A stretch of 64,000 nucleotides of DNA from DATJPR01 sp963843525 (GTDB lineage Bacteria > Bacteroidota > Ignavibacteria > UBA10030 > UBA6906): the NCBI GenBank assembly GCA_963843525.1, contig CAWJKM010000005.1, positions 558,001 through 622,000 of the forward strand, written 5' to 3'. A program made the position numbers and the translations under genes. Shown in pieces: positions 26,462 to 34,653 of the stretch (the stretch's first letter is position 1; each line of letters opens with the position of its first letter). A model generated the notes under the pieces. That model saw only the letters and a list, made by a program, of their open reading frames with translations. It did no database searches and was not told where the DNA came from.

Positions 26462-27556
26462 TCAGAGCAGTCTCTTCACAGCTGTGAGAACTCGGTCAAC
26501 AGTGATGTATTGCATGCAGTTATTCGGACACTCCGGAGAGAAATAGCAGGTACATTCGACCCCCGGCTCAAGGATTTCGCCGAGTCCATACAGTTCGAAC
26601 TCATGGCTGTTAAAGATGTTGTTGAACAGGACAATTTTCTTGTTCAGTCCGATGGTAATGTGCATCGCCATGGTCACCGCGGTGACCACAAGGTCGCACT
26701 GATCGACCAGATTGATGAAACCGGGCAGGGGAAAATGTCCCAGGTACAGGGCCCCGGCCGCTTTCGCGATCCGCTCGTTCTTTGCGTGTTCCAGTTCCCC
26801 CCCGAGCAGCAAGGGAACATACCCGGCCTCCGTCAGCCTGCGGGCGAGGGCAATCCAGTTATCTTCGGCCCAGAGCCGCGATGTCCACCGGCCCCCGCAC
26901 CCGGTGTTCAAACCGACAATCCGTCCCTTCCGCGGCAGCTCCCATTGATATCCCTTTGCAGAGAATGAATCGAGGATGTATTTTTCCCCGGTGAACTCGA
27001 ACCCGCACATCTCGAAGATCTCCTGGGGATAGCTCTTCGTGTTTTCCTTGTTCAGGTCATCCCAGAGACCGGTGAGAAACTTGTGGACGGATAGAGAATC
27101 GACGGGAGCGGGAGAGCCGTTCTGGAGGACAAAGCCCCGCTTCGACGTGGCGGAAAGGACCGTCGCCAGTGCGCAAGCTTCGCGGTCCTTGTCAAGGTTA
27201 ATCAACAGATCGAAATGCACTGCCTGCAACGTCGTGACAGCCTGCGGGGTGAAGCCGTAGACCACATCCACTGATGAAGGAACAACTTCCGGCGTGAGGG
27301 TGAGCCACCAGACCTGCGCATGCGGGTACACCGCACGGAGCTTTCGGAGCAGCGGCGTCGTCCGGATTACATCCCCGATGGCCCCAAGTTTGATAATGAG
27401 AATTTTTGAGGTCGTCCGGTCATAATGCTCGCATTGCTTGCCCTGTGCATCGACACAGTGCACACCAAACTGTTTGTGGGGCCGGCAGGGAATATGCCCG
27501 CGGAACCACCGGCAATCGACATTGACGGTTTGAATCTCGGTCCAGGGTCTCGCCAT
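26462..27556 (-). CDS. GT9 glycosyltransferase with N- and C-terminal cysteine clusters
   Basis: The 364-residue protein is a heptosyltransferase-like GT9: ILIIKLGAIGDVIRTTPLLR starts the first Rossmann domain at about residue 52, followed by DLLINLDKD, and the donor half has VGLNTGCGGRW, LLLGGELEHAKNE and the VVTAVTMAMHI loop. Before the fold lies a 45-residue extension with cysteines at 15, 24, 34 and 42 (CRWFRGHIPC, VHC, KQCEHY), and the C-terminus holds another four (CTCYFSPECPNNC). These look like a metal site or disulfide-type staple linking the two ends. Such proteins occur in glycan clusters of FCB bacteria; the sugar transferred is unknown. ATG 27556 lies 8 bases after the GT2 stop. 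Confidence 0.85.
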   Translation of the reverse strand: MARPWTEIQTVNVDCRWFRGHIPCRPHKQFGVHCVDAQGKQCEHYDRTTSKILIIKLGAIGDVIRTTPLLRKLRAVYPHAQVWWLTLTPEVVPSSVDVVYGFTPQAVTTLQAVHFDLLINLDKDREACALATVLSATSKRGFVLQNGSPAPVDSLSVHKFLTGLWDDLNKENTKSYPQEIFEMCGFEFTGEKYILDSFSAKGYQWELPRKGRIVGLNTGCGGRWTSRLWAEDNWIALARRLTEAGYVPLLLGGELEHAKNERIAKAAGALYLGHFPLPGFINLVDQCDLVVTAVTMAMHITIGLNKKIVLFNNIFNSHEFELYGLGEILEPGVECTCYFSPECPNNCMQYITVDRVLTAVKRLL

Positions 27557-27564
27557 TCGAAAGG

Positions 27565-28650
27565 TTATCTAATGATGTCACGAATTGAATACTCTTCATC
27601 GCGCTGTCTCGACTTGGAAATCATTTCTCCCAACAGGCCGATCGAGAAGAACTGTACCCCGACGACGACCAGGACAATGGCGAGGAGAAACAGCGGCCGG
27701 TTGCCAAGAGCTGTGGCGCCCATGAGTTTTTCGATGATGAGCCACGTTGCGATGACTCCGCCAACAAGGAGGGTCAACAGCCCGATCATCCCGAATAAAT
27801 GAAGCGGCCGGCGGAAGAATCGTGTGGTGAACACTACCGTAAGAAGATCGAGAAATCCTTTCCAGAACCTGCCGATGCCGAATTTTGTCTTTCCAAAGCG
27901 CCGAGGACGGTGGTTCACAATCATCTCACCGATGCGAAATCCCTCCCAATGCGCCATGGCGGGAACGAACCGGTGCAGTTCACCGTACACTTTCACCGTC
28001 TTCACCACTTCGCGACGATACGCTTTCAATCCGCAGTTGAAATCATGGAGTTTCACCCCTGTCATACGAGAAGTCACAAAGTTGAAGAATTTCGACGGGA
28101 TGGTTTTGGTGATCGGATCGCGGCGGATTTTTTTCCAGCCGGATACCAGATCGAATCCTTCTTCGATTTTCCGCTTCAAGGACGGAATCTCGTTCGGATC
28201 GTCCTGCAGATCGGCGTCCATCGTGATGATGATGGCGCCCTGTGCCTTCTCGAATCCAACGCTGAGCGCCGCAGATTTACCGTAGTTCCGCCGGAACCGG
28301 TAGGCCCGGATATGACGGTCAGCACGGCGGAGATCACGAATGACGTTGAAGGACTTGTCCGTGCTTCCATCGTCGATGAACAGGAGCTCATAACGAACAT
28401 TCATCCTGCCCAGGACGGTGCGGAGCTGTTTGTGCAATTCGGGCAGGGATTCCTCTTCATTGTAAAGAGGGATGACGACGGAGAGATCAATGCCGCCTTG
28501 CTGGCCCTGGTTCTGCGGGCGCTGCTGCTGCCCTTGCGACGGGCGCCGGAAATGCGGCCCTCGCTGTTGGGATTGACGGGGAGGCTGAGCGGGCGTGCCT
28601 GGTGTTTCAGGCTGGACTTCCCGTGGCGTTTCGGGGGCGTTTGGGGCCAT
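27565..28650 (-). CDS. GT2 polyprenyl-phosphate glycosyltransferase (DPM1/GtrB-like)
   Basis: This 361-residue enzyme has a 50-residue N-terminal tail rich in Pro, Gln and Arg (probably disordered), then a GT-A domain: LSVVIPLYNEEESLPEL, LLFIDDGSTDKS, RRNYGKSAALSVGF, the DADLQDDPNEI metal site, SGWKKIRRDP and FNCGLKAYRREV. Two hydrophobic helices follow near the C-terminus (LFGMIGLLTLLVGGV and PLFLLAIVLVVVGVQ). It probably transfers a sugar from its nucleotide to a polyprenyl phosphate, providing substrate for GT-C enzymes such as the YfhO-like proteins. It is the first gene of the minus-strand glycan region, divergent from the AsmA gene with 155 bases between, so its promoter must lie there. 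Confidence 0.88.
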   Translation of the reverse strand: MAPNAPETPREVQPETPGTPAQPPRQSQQRGPHFRRPSQGQQQRPQNQGQQGGIDLSVVIPLYNEEESLPELHKQLRTVLGRMNVRYELLFIDDGSTDKSFNVIRDLRRADRHIRAYRFRRNYGKSAALSVGFEKAQGAIIITMDADLQDDPNEIPSLKRKIEEGFDLVSGWKKIRRDPITKTIPSKFFNFVTSRMTGVKLHDFNCGLKAYRREVVKTVKVYGELHRFVPAMAHWEGFRIGEMIVNHRPRRFGKTKFGIGRFWKGFLDLLTVVFTTRFFRRPLHLFGMIGLLTLLVGGVIATWLIIEKLMGATALGNRPLFLLAIVLVVVGVQFFSIGLLGEMISKSRQRDEEYSIRDIIR

Positions 28651-28751
28651 CGTGGCTCGAGCTCAAAAATATTCGGGGCAACGCAAGGAAAAATCAATGC
28701 AATCTAACGAGAAACGCGTTGACATGCAACGAAACGAAAAGGCCAATTCCG

Positions 28752-28780
28752 TTGAAACTGCCTGCGCACTTGGCTATATT
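28752..28780 (+). promoter_or_regulatory. Sigma70-type promoter of the AsmA-rsmA-PAP2 operon
   Basis: TTGAAA (28752-28757) and TATATT (28775-28780) are separated by exactly 17 bases, an almost ideal housekeeping promoter, and end 25 bases before the ATG at 28806. A GAGGTG ribosome-binding site lies at 28796-28801. This is the most convincing promoter in the left half of the window. Confidence 0.7.
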
Positions 28781-28805
28781 GAAAGCTCTTCTCCCGAGGT
28801 GTGCA

Positions 28806-31379
28806 ATGGCCTTCACGAAAAAATCGAAGATTATCCTCATCATCGTGGCAGTACCATTGGTCTTGATCGCCGCCGCGATTCTTGCAGTTGAACTCCTGTT
28901 CACCAGCAGCAAACTCAAAGCCATGATTGTCCCCCGAATCGAGGAGGCAACCCACCGCTCAGTGGCTTTGAATGACATCGGGCTGACTTTGTTTCCTGCG
29001 ATTGGAGTCCGTATTGACGGATTGAGCATTTCCAATCGCAAAGGGGACGGCTTTTCCGATGCACCGTTCATTTCTCTCGACCATCTGCGGCTCAATGTGA
29101 AAATCATTCCTCTTCTGAGCGGGAATCTCGAAATTTCCTCGATTACGGTGGACCGCCCAAGGATTCTCGTCGAAACGAACAGTGCGAACCAGACAAATTA
29201 TGCCGACCTCACAAGCCCTGAAAAGACTCCCGCGGGCGCCCCGCCGGCCGCCGGACCTCCCACAAAAGGAGGGTCGGAAAATGCCGGGGTACTCCTCATC
29301 TCCGATCTCAATCTCACGAACGGGGCGGTGGATTACGTCAACTACAAGGATAATTCCGCAACGAGAATTCGGGGATTGAACGTCGGACTTTCTCTGCAGT
29401 GGGAGGCGGGCAAGCTCGTGATACTCAGCAAGGGATCCATCGACAGTCTGAGCTACGGTGGTGTCGACGACGCCCTGATCTCGGGGCTGAGGCTTTCCTT
29501 CGCTCCCCATCTGGTGTACGAGATGCAATCCGACCTCCTCACTATTGAACCCGGTCCGATGACGGTACAGGATATGTCACTCACCTTCGGGGGGAAGGTC
29601 AAGGATGTCCGGAAGAGCATGGAGCTGGACCTTTCCGTGGGGTCTGATCAGTTAAACATCGCCGACCTTCTTTCTCTTGTGCCAAAGGAATACATGAAAA
29701 AGGCGGAAGGGCTCTCGGGCAAGGGGACGGTCGCTGCGCACATCAGTATTACAGGAATCATCTCGGACAGTTCCTCCGCCGACATCCGGGGAACCATAAG
29801 CGGGCAGGGAGCCAGCATTCAATACGCGAAACTCCCGAAGCCGATCAGCAACATCACCATCCAGACGGATTTTGTGCGGTCGAAGGCCAACCAGGAATTT
29901 CGCGTTGAGAAATTCACTGCAAACCTCGGAGACAATCCGATAGCGATGACCCTGACGGTGCACAATTTCGCCGACCCCTCGGTGGCGCTTTCGTTCCGCG
30001 GCGCAATGAATCTCGCTGACGTGGATCAGTTCTATCCGTTGGAGAAGGGCACAGAGCTTTCAGGGAAGCTTTCCTCCGACATCAGTGTCGCAGGCAGAAT
30101 CAAGGATCCGAACGGCATCAGGGCATCCGGAACGATGACATTCGACGGGGTCACCGCGAAGACCTCCTCTTCCCGAAGGCCCGTTCAAAACGTCAACGGC
30201 AGTATCGCCTTCAATAACCAGATCATTGAGTCGAAGAACCTCACGATGACGATAGGCGGCTCGGATCTTTCCCTTGCCTTCTGGCTAAAAAACTATCTCT
30301 CATTGATGTCGACGGACAAGAATGCCCCGCGGCCGACCGCGAACCTGACACTGCAGTCGAAGCATTTGAATACCGCGGACATTATGGGAAATCCGGAGGA
30401 GGCGGGACCAGGGCAGGGCGCCGGGAGCCCGGGTGCGCCGAGGGCGAATGCGGGCGCTCCCGGGGGAACCGCCGTCAAAGGTTCTTCACAGCAGACCACG
30501 CTACCGTTTCCAAATATGGAAATGGATGTGAGCGGAAGTGTCGGCACATTCACCATGCAGAAGTTCGAATTTACCAATGTCCGGATGATGATGCACATTG
30601 CAAACGGCATCGTTACCATGCAGAACTTCTCGCTGGATGCATTCGGCGGATCGGTGATTTCGAAGGGCTCGGTGAACATGCAGAAGCCCGGGCGGCCGCT
30701 CTTCGATATTTCCCTCGACATCAACGGTGTCGAGGCGAATACGCTCCTCCCCCATTTCACATCGTTCGGCAGCCGGTTGAAGGGCCGAATGACGATGAAC
30801 ACCGCAATGAAGGGCGCGTTGAACGATACACTCGGCCTCATTCCCGGCACGCTTGACGGCAACGGACGGGTACAGATCCAGAACGGATCGCTGGATGGTT
30901 TCAAAGTCAATGAGGCGATTGCGAGCGCTCTCAAGCTTCCTGATCTCCGCACGATCAATTTCAAGGACTGGTCCAACCGTTTTGTGATTCAGAACGGCCG
31001 TGTGCTGATCAAAGACCTGAAGATCTCCGCACTGAACGCCGACTATGTCGTGAACGGTTCTCAGGGAATCGACGGGTCACTCGATTATGCGACAACATTA
31101 TTCCTTCCCGAGAGTGCTTCCTCGAAAGTGTCTGTTGGAGGGTTTGCAGGAGAAGCGCTAAATGCGTTCAAGGATCAGAGCGGCAGGCTGAAATTTGATT
31201 TCAACATTGGGGGGACCACGGATGATCCCAAGGTACAGCTGAACACTGAAGGTCCGCGCAAACGCGTGGAAGAGCTGGCCAAACAGAAACTCCAAGATGA
31301 GGCAAAAAAGGTCGGGGAGCAGGCCAAACAGAAGGCGGGTGATCTTCTGAAAAACATCTTCAAAAAAGGGAAGAAGTGA
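28806..31379 (+). CDS. AsmA-family outer-membrane homeostasis protein
   Basis: The 857-residue protein has one N-terminal membrane anchor (KIILIIVAVPLVLIAAAILAV, residues about 8-28) and a very long beta-rich periplasmic part. Just after the anchor is the AsmA signature L-K-x-M-I-V-P-R-I-E-E-A-T-H-R, and the C-terminal domain with SLDGFKVNEAIASALK, FVIQNGRVLIKDLKI and TDDPKVQLN resembles the AsmA_2/DUF748 type. AsmA-like (bridge-like) proteins are thought to move or balance phospholipids between the two membranes of Gram-negative cells. Linker segments rich in Ala, Gly and Pro occur near residues 205-225 and 600-625. ATG 28806 has a GAGGTG ribosome-binding site and a strong promoter. Its stop overlaps rsmA as GTGA. 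Confidence 0.85.
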   Translation: MAFTKKSKIILIIVAVPLVLIAAAILAVELLFTSSKLKAMIVPRIEEATHRSVALNDIGLTLFPAIGVRIDGLSISNRKGDGFSDAPFISLDHLRLNVKIIPLLSGNLEISSITVDRPRILVETNSANQTNYADLTSPEKTPAGAPPAAGPPTKGGSENAGVLLISDLNLTNGAVDYVNYKDNSATRIRGLNVGLSLQWEAGKLVILSKGSIDSLSYGGVDDALISGLRLSFAPHLVYEMQSDLLTIEPGPMTVQDMSLTFGGKVKDVRKSMELDLSVGSDQLNIADLLSLVPKEYMKKAEGLSGKGTVAAHISITGIISDSSSADIRGTISGQGASIQYAKLPKPISNITIQTDFVRSKANQEFRVEKFTANLGDNPIAMTLTVHNFADPSVALSFRGAMNLADVDQFYPLEKGTELSGKLSSDISVAGRIKDPNGIRASGTMTFDGVTAKTSSSRRPVQNVNGSIAFNNQIIESKNLTMTIGGSDLSLAFWLKNYLSLMSTDKNAPRPTANLTLQSKHLNTADIMGNPEEAGPGQGAGSPGAPRANAGAPGGTAVKGSSQQTTLPFPNMEMDVSGSVGTFTMQKFEFTNVRMMMHIANGIVTMQNFSLDAFGGSVISKGSVNMQKPGRPLFDISLDINGVEANTLLPHFTSFGSRLKGRMTMNTAMKGALNDTLGLIPGTLDGNGRVQIQNGSLDGFKVNEAIASALKLPDLRTINFKDWSNRFVIQNGRVLIKDLKISALNADYVVNGSQGIDGSLDYATTLFLPESASSKVSVGGFAGEALNAFKDQSGRLKFDFNIGGTTDDPKVQLNTEGPRKRVEELAKQKLQDEAKKVGEQAKQKAGDLLKNIFKKGKK

Positions 31380-32215
31380 CCTCGTCCATCCGGCCGCGGA
31401 AATCTCTTGGTCAACACTTCCTCCGGGATCAACGAGTCTCAAAGAGAATTGTCGACGCGGTACACCCGGGACCGGGGGATGTCGTTCTGGAAATAGGCCC
31501 GGGGGAAGGTGCGCTGACCGGCCTTCTGGCCGCCACCGGGTGCCGGCTCGTTCTCGTCGATATCGATCCGCGGGTAGTCGAGATCATGCGGCAGCGCTAC
31601 GGCGCGACCGCAGAGATCATGCATCGCGATGTGCTGGAGATTGACACTGCGGTTCTGGCGCTCGCACATCAGGTGGACCGCATCCGGGTCGTGGGCAATA
31701 TTCCGTACTATATCACGAGTCCGATCGTTTTTCACTTCCTGGACAACCGGTCCTCGGTGCAGGATCTCACCTTAATGGTCCAGAGGGAGGTGGGGAGAAG
31801 AATGGCCGCTGGTCCGGGATCAAAAGAGTATGGGATCGTATCAGTCATCGCACAGCTTCTTGCGGATGTGGATGTGCTCTTCGACGTCCAGCCCGGGGCT
31901 TTTTATCCCCGTCCCGAGGTGACATCCACCGTGGTCCGTTTGACGATGCTCCGTCAGCTCCGTTATCCGGTCAGCGACGAGGCCTTCTTCCGGCGGCTTG
32001 TGCGCACGACGTTCGGCAAGAGGCGGAAGACTCTCCGGAATTCGCTCAAGGATATGGGGAATATAGAATGGGAATCCATTGACACCGCGACGCTTTCGCG
32101 ACGCCCGGAGGAACTCACCGTGGAAGAGTTTGCCCGCCTCTCCAACACGCTCTTGCCGTCTCCGCGCGTCGTGCACACGGGTATGCCTGCAGCACGTGAA
32201 AAGGACTCGTTCTGA
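31376..32215 (+). CDS. rsmA: 16S rRNA A1518/A1519 dimethyltransferase
   Basis: RsmA (KsgA) dimethylates two adjacent adenosines near the 3' end of 16S rRNA late in 30S assembly. The 279-residue sequence shows RPRKSLGQHFLRD at the N-terminus, SAM motif I VVLEIGPGEGALT, the acidic VDIDPR, the catalytic VGNIPYYITSPIVFH (NLPY-type motif), VQREVGRRM and the FYPRPEVTSTVV and FGKRRKTLRNSL segments of the C-terminal domain. The start is GTG 31376, overlapping the AsmA stop as GTGA and preceded by an AGGGAAG ribosome-binding sequence, so translation is coupled. It is a housekeeping gene embedded in an envelope operon. Confidence 0.97.
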   Translation: MTSSIRPRKSLGQHFLRDQRVSKRIVDAVHPGPGDVVLEIGPGEGALTGLLAATGCRLVLVDIDPRVVEIMRQRYGATAEIMHRDVLEIDTAVLALAHQVDRIRVVGNIPYYITSPIVFHFLDNRSSVQDLTLMVQREVGRRMAAGPGSKEYGIVSVIAQLLADVDVLFDVQPGAFYPRPEVTSTVVRLTMLRQLRYPVSDEAFFRRLVRTTFGKRRKTLRNSLKDMGNIEWESIDTATLSRRPEELTVEEFARLSNTLLPSPRVVHTGMPAAREKDSF

Positions 32216-32218
32216 AGC

Positions 32219-33253
32219 ATGAAATCGCCGCACTCCGCTGCACCCAGGATCACCCCGCCCGAACGTCCCAACCAACCCGTCAACGGGAAGCTGGCGCTCA
32301 TCCGCGAATTTACGAAGTACCTTCACTCCGCGGACATTCTGATGATCTCCTTCCTCGCGATCCTCAGCGTCATCAATATCGCGTTTGTGTCCCGCATACC
32401 GCACTGGGGGCTGCTGATCGGCATCAATATTGCCATGACGGGATTCATTCTCTGGCTTGGATTTGCGCGACACCGTTGCGGGTACAAGATCCTCCGCGTC
32501 GTGCACGACTGGTATGTTGCCCCGATGGTGTTCCTTTCCTTCAAGGAACTCTACTGGATGATCAAGCCGATTCACTTCGGCCGGGACTACGATGATATCC
32601 TGATCGCGATCGACCGCTGGATCTTCGGAGTCGATCCAACACACTGGCTCATGCATTTGTCGACACCCTGGCTCACCGAAATCCTTCAGATCGCCTATAC
32701 CGCTTTTTATCTTCTCTTCATCATTCTCGGCTACGAGATATACAGGCGGAAGATGTACGACATGTTTCACTTCTTCATGTTCACCTGCGTGTATGGATTT
32801 TTCCTTTCGTATCTCGGCTATTTGCTGCTCCCGGCGGTGGGTCCGCGTTTTACGCTGCATGATTTCTCGACTCTGGATACCGACCTTCCCGGTCTCTGGC
32901 TCACGCCGTATCTCCGGTGGTTCGTCAACTGGGGAGAATCGGTCGCGATGCATGTCCCGAACAGTGTGGCGATCGCGTCTGCGCAACGGGATGTCTTCCC
33001 GAGCGGTCATACGATGATGACGCTCGTTCTCATGCACCTGAGCGCGCGGGCAAAGGCCAAGGTGCGGTGGATTGTGTATAGTGTCGGGACGCTGTTGATT
33101 ATCGCTACCGTGTATGAGCGTTACCACTATGTGGTCGATCTCTTCGGGGGGGCACTGTTCGCGGCGCTATGTATCCTCACATCACGAAGGTTCTATCACT
33201 TCACCCGCGATAAACTGCAGACGCTGGAGCGCCAGTTCCCTTCCGAGGTCTGA
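32219..33253 (+). CDS. PAP2-superfamily membrane phosphatase/transferase
   Basis: A 344-residue membrane protein with about six or seven helices. Two phosphatase motifs are visible: DVFPSGHTMMTL (PSGH) near residue 261 and RYHYVVDLFGGAL (R/HxxxxD) near residue 301; the first motif KxxxxxxRP of classic PAP2 phosphatases is replaced, as in the inositol-phosphoryl-transferase-like (PAP2_3/Aur1-type) subgroup. It may dephosphorylate or exchange head groups on a polyprenyl phosphate or phospholipid. The ATG follows the rsmA stop by 3 bases. After it comes a hairpin at 33310-33349 and then convergent ftsZ. Confidence 0.8.
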   Translation: MKSPHSAAPRITPPERPNQPVNGKLALIREFTKYLHSADILMISFLAILSVINIAFVSRIPHWGLLIGINIAMTGFILWLGFARHRCGYKILRVVHDWYVAPMVFLSFKELYWMIKPIHFGRDYDDILIAIDRWIFGVDPTHWLMHLSTPWLTEILQIAYTAFYLLFIILGYEIYRRKMYDMFHFFMFTCVYGFFLSYLGYLLLPAVGPRFTLHDFSTLDTDLPGLWLTPYLRWFVNWGESVAMHVPNSVAIASAQRDVFPSGHTMMTLVLMHLSARAKAKVRWIVYSVGTLLIIATVYERYHYVVDLFGGALFAALCILTSRRFYHFTRDKLQTLERQFPSEV

Positions 33254-33309
33254 TGTGATGTGGGAACAGGAGAAGGGGATGCCCGCGGGGTAAGGGGCGC
33301 TGAAAAGTC

Positions 33310-33349
33310 CGGCAGACGGAACACCTCACCCTGAGGCTTCCGCCTGCCG
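33310..33349. terminator. Hairpin between convergent PAP2 and ftsZ transcripts
   Basis: The arms at 33310-33321 and 33338-33349 pair at 11 of 12 positions (CGGCAGACGGAA with TTCCGCCTGCCG), and the loop itself contains a CCTCA/TGAGG stem. Short T-runs occur a few bases outside on each strand (GTTTTCC on plus, CTTTTCA on minus), so it may act as a weak two-way terminator. It lies in the 169-base convergent gap, where a terminator is expected. Confidence 0.55.
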
Positions 33350-33422
33350 CAAGTCCTCCGTTTTCCGGAAACCGTTGCCGATCCAGTTGTCATGTGCCGG
33401 ATCGATAGCGGCCGGCCAAACG

Positions 33423-34616
33423 TCAGTCCATGATTTTCCGCAGAAATGCCGGCTTGTCTGGATCCGATTTGTCGATCCGTTCCGCCCGGTCGCTATCCAT
33501 GTGGGAAAGCGACTGCACGTTGGGAAGATCGATTCCCCTCCGGGTGACCGCGGGCGGATCCAGCTTCTTGAGATCGTACGTCCCTGAAGGCACCCGTTCT
33601 ACAACAGGATTGGAATTCCTGTTTATGAGGGAAGCGCGGCTCGGCGTTCCGACGCCGGGTCGACGGTTGAAGCCTGTGGCAATGACCGTCACCATCATTT
33701 CATCGCCCAGATTTTCATCGATGACCGCGCCCAGGATGACATTCGCATCATCGCCTGCGGCGCTGGTGATGATCCCTGCAGCCTCCTCCATTTCCACCAT
33801 CCCCATATCCGGACCGCCGGTGATATTCACCAGGAGACCCTGCGCTCCGGCAATAGAGATATCGTCGAGAAGGGGACTGGAGATGGCGGCATGGGCCGCC
33901 TCGGTCGCGCGGTTCTCACCTTTGGCAAGCCCGGTGCCCATAACAGCGTCGCCCATTTCCCGCATCACCGTCCGCACATCGGCGAAATCGACGTTGATGT
34001 ATCCGGGTACCGTGATCAGTTCGGCAATCCCCCGTGTCGCACCGTACAGCACGTCGTTCGCCATGTCGAATGCCACGGTCATCGGTACGTGACGGTCAAC
34101 GATGGCGAGAAGCTTCTGGTTCGGCACGATAATGAGCGTGTCGACCTGCTTCCGGAGCTCATCGATGCCGGCATCTGCCTGGGCATTCCGTTTCTTCCCT
34201 TCGGTGTTGAACGGGCGGGTGACTATCCCGACCACGAGCGCCCCGAGGCTTTTCCCGATGTTGGCGACAAGGGGGGCACCACCGGTCCCTGTGCCGCCGC
34301 CCATACCGGCAGTAATGAAAACCATGTCGCTTCCTGTCAGGGCGCGCGTGATTTCCTCCCTGTCCTCTTCAACTGCCCGGTGGCCGATCGAAGGATCAGC
34401 ACCGGCGCCAAGGCCACGGGTCAGATTCTTCCCGACCTGGATCTTGTTGGGCGCGGCGTTGCGTTCCAGCGCCTGGAGATCCGTGTTGATCGCAAAGAAA
34501 TCCACCCCCTGCAGCCCTTTTTTGATCATGCTGCTAATCGCGTTGCCGCCGCCGCCGCCGACTCCGACAATGCGGATTTTCGCTCCACGATCGAAACCAT
34601 GGTCCAGTTCGATCAC
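33423..34616 (-). CDS. ftsZ: Cell division GTPase FtsZ
   Basis: FtsZ is the tubulin-like GTPase that forms the division ring. The 397-residue protein has IRIVGVGGGGGNAI at its start, the GTP signature GGGTGTG at residues 106-112, the synergy-loop region NADFADV-like NVDFADVRTVM, and a C-terminal conserved peptide (DKPAFLRKIM) of the kind that docks FtsA. The open frame continues upstream to 34766, but GTG 34616 has a perfect AAGGAGGA ribosome-binding site six bases before it and gives the normal N-terminus; a GTG start is slightly unusual for this abundant protein. It is the last gene of the dcw cluster, 37 bases after ftsA. Confidence 0.98.
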   Translation of the reverse strand: MIELDHGFDRGAKIRIVGVGGGGGNAISSMIKKGLQGVDFFAINTDLQALERNAAPNKIQVGKNLTRGLGAGADPSIGHRAVEEDREEITRALTGSDMVFITAGMGGGTGTGGAPLVANIGKSLGALVVGIVTRPFNTEGKKRNAQADAGIDELRKQVDTLIIVPNQKLLAIVDRHVPMTVAFDMANDVLYGATRGIAELITVPGYINVDFADVRTVMREMGDAVMGTGLAKGENRATEAAHAAISSPLLDDISIAGAQGLLVNITGGPDMGMVEMEEAAGIITSAAGDDANVILGAVIDENLGDEMMVTVIATGFNRRPGVGTPSRASLINRNSNPVVERVPSGTYDLKKLDPPAVTRRGIDLPNVQSLSHMDSDRAERIDKSDPDKPAFLRKIMD

Positions 34617-34653
34617 GGTGTTCCTCCTTAGTAGTGAAAAAGTGATGGATGCA

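Noticed and set aside
32188..32204. parS-like core CACGTGAA near the end of rsmA
   Set aside because: Only the central eight bases match; flanks do not fit the 16-base consensus.
31841..33127. Minus-strand 428-codon frame opposite rsmA and the PAP2 gene
   Set aside because: Shadow frame; both plus-strand genes have strong motifs and the translation is unusually charged without any domain.
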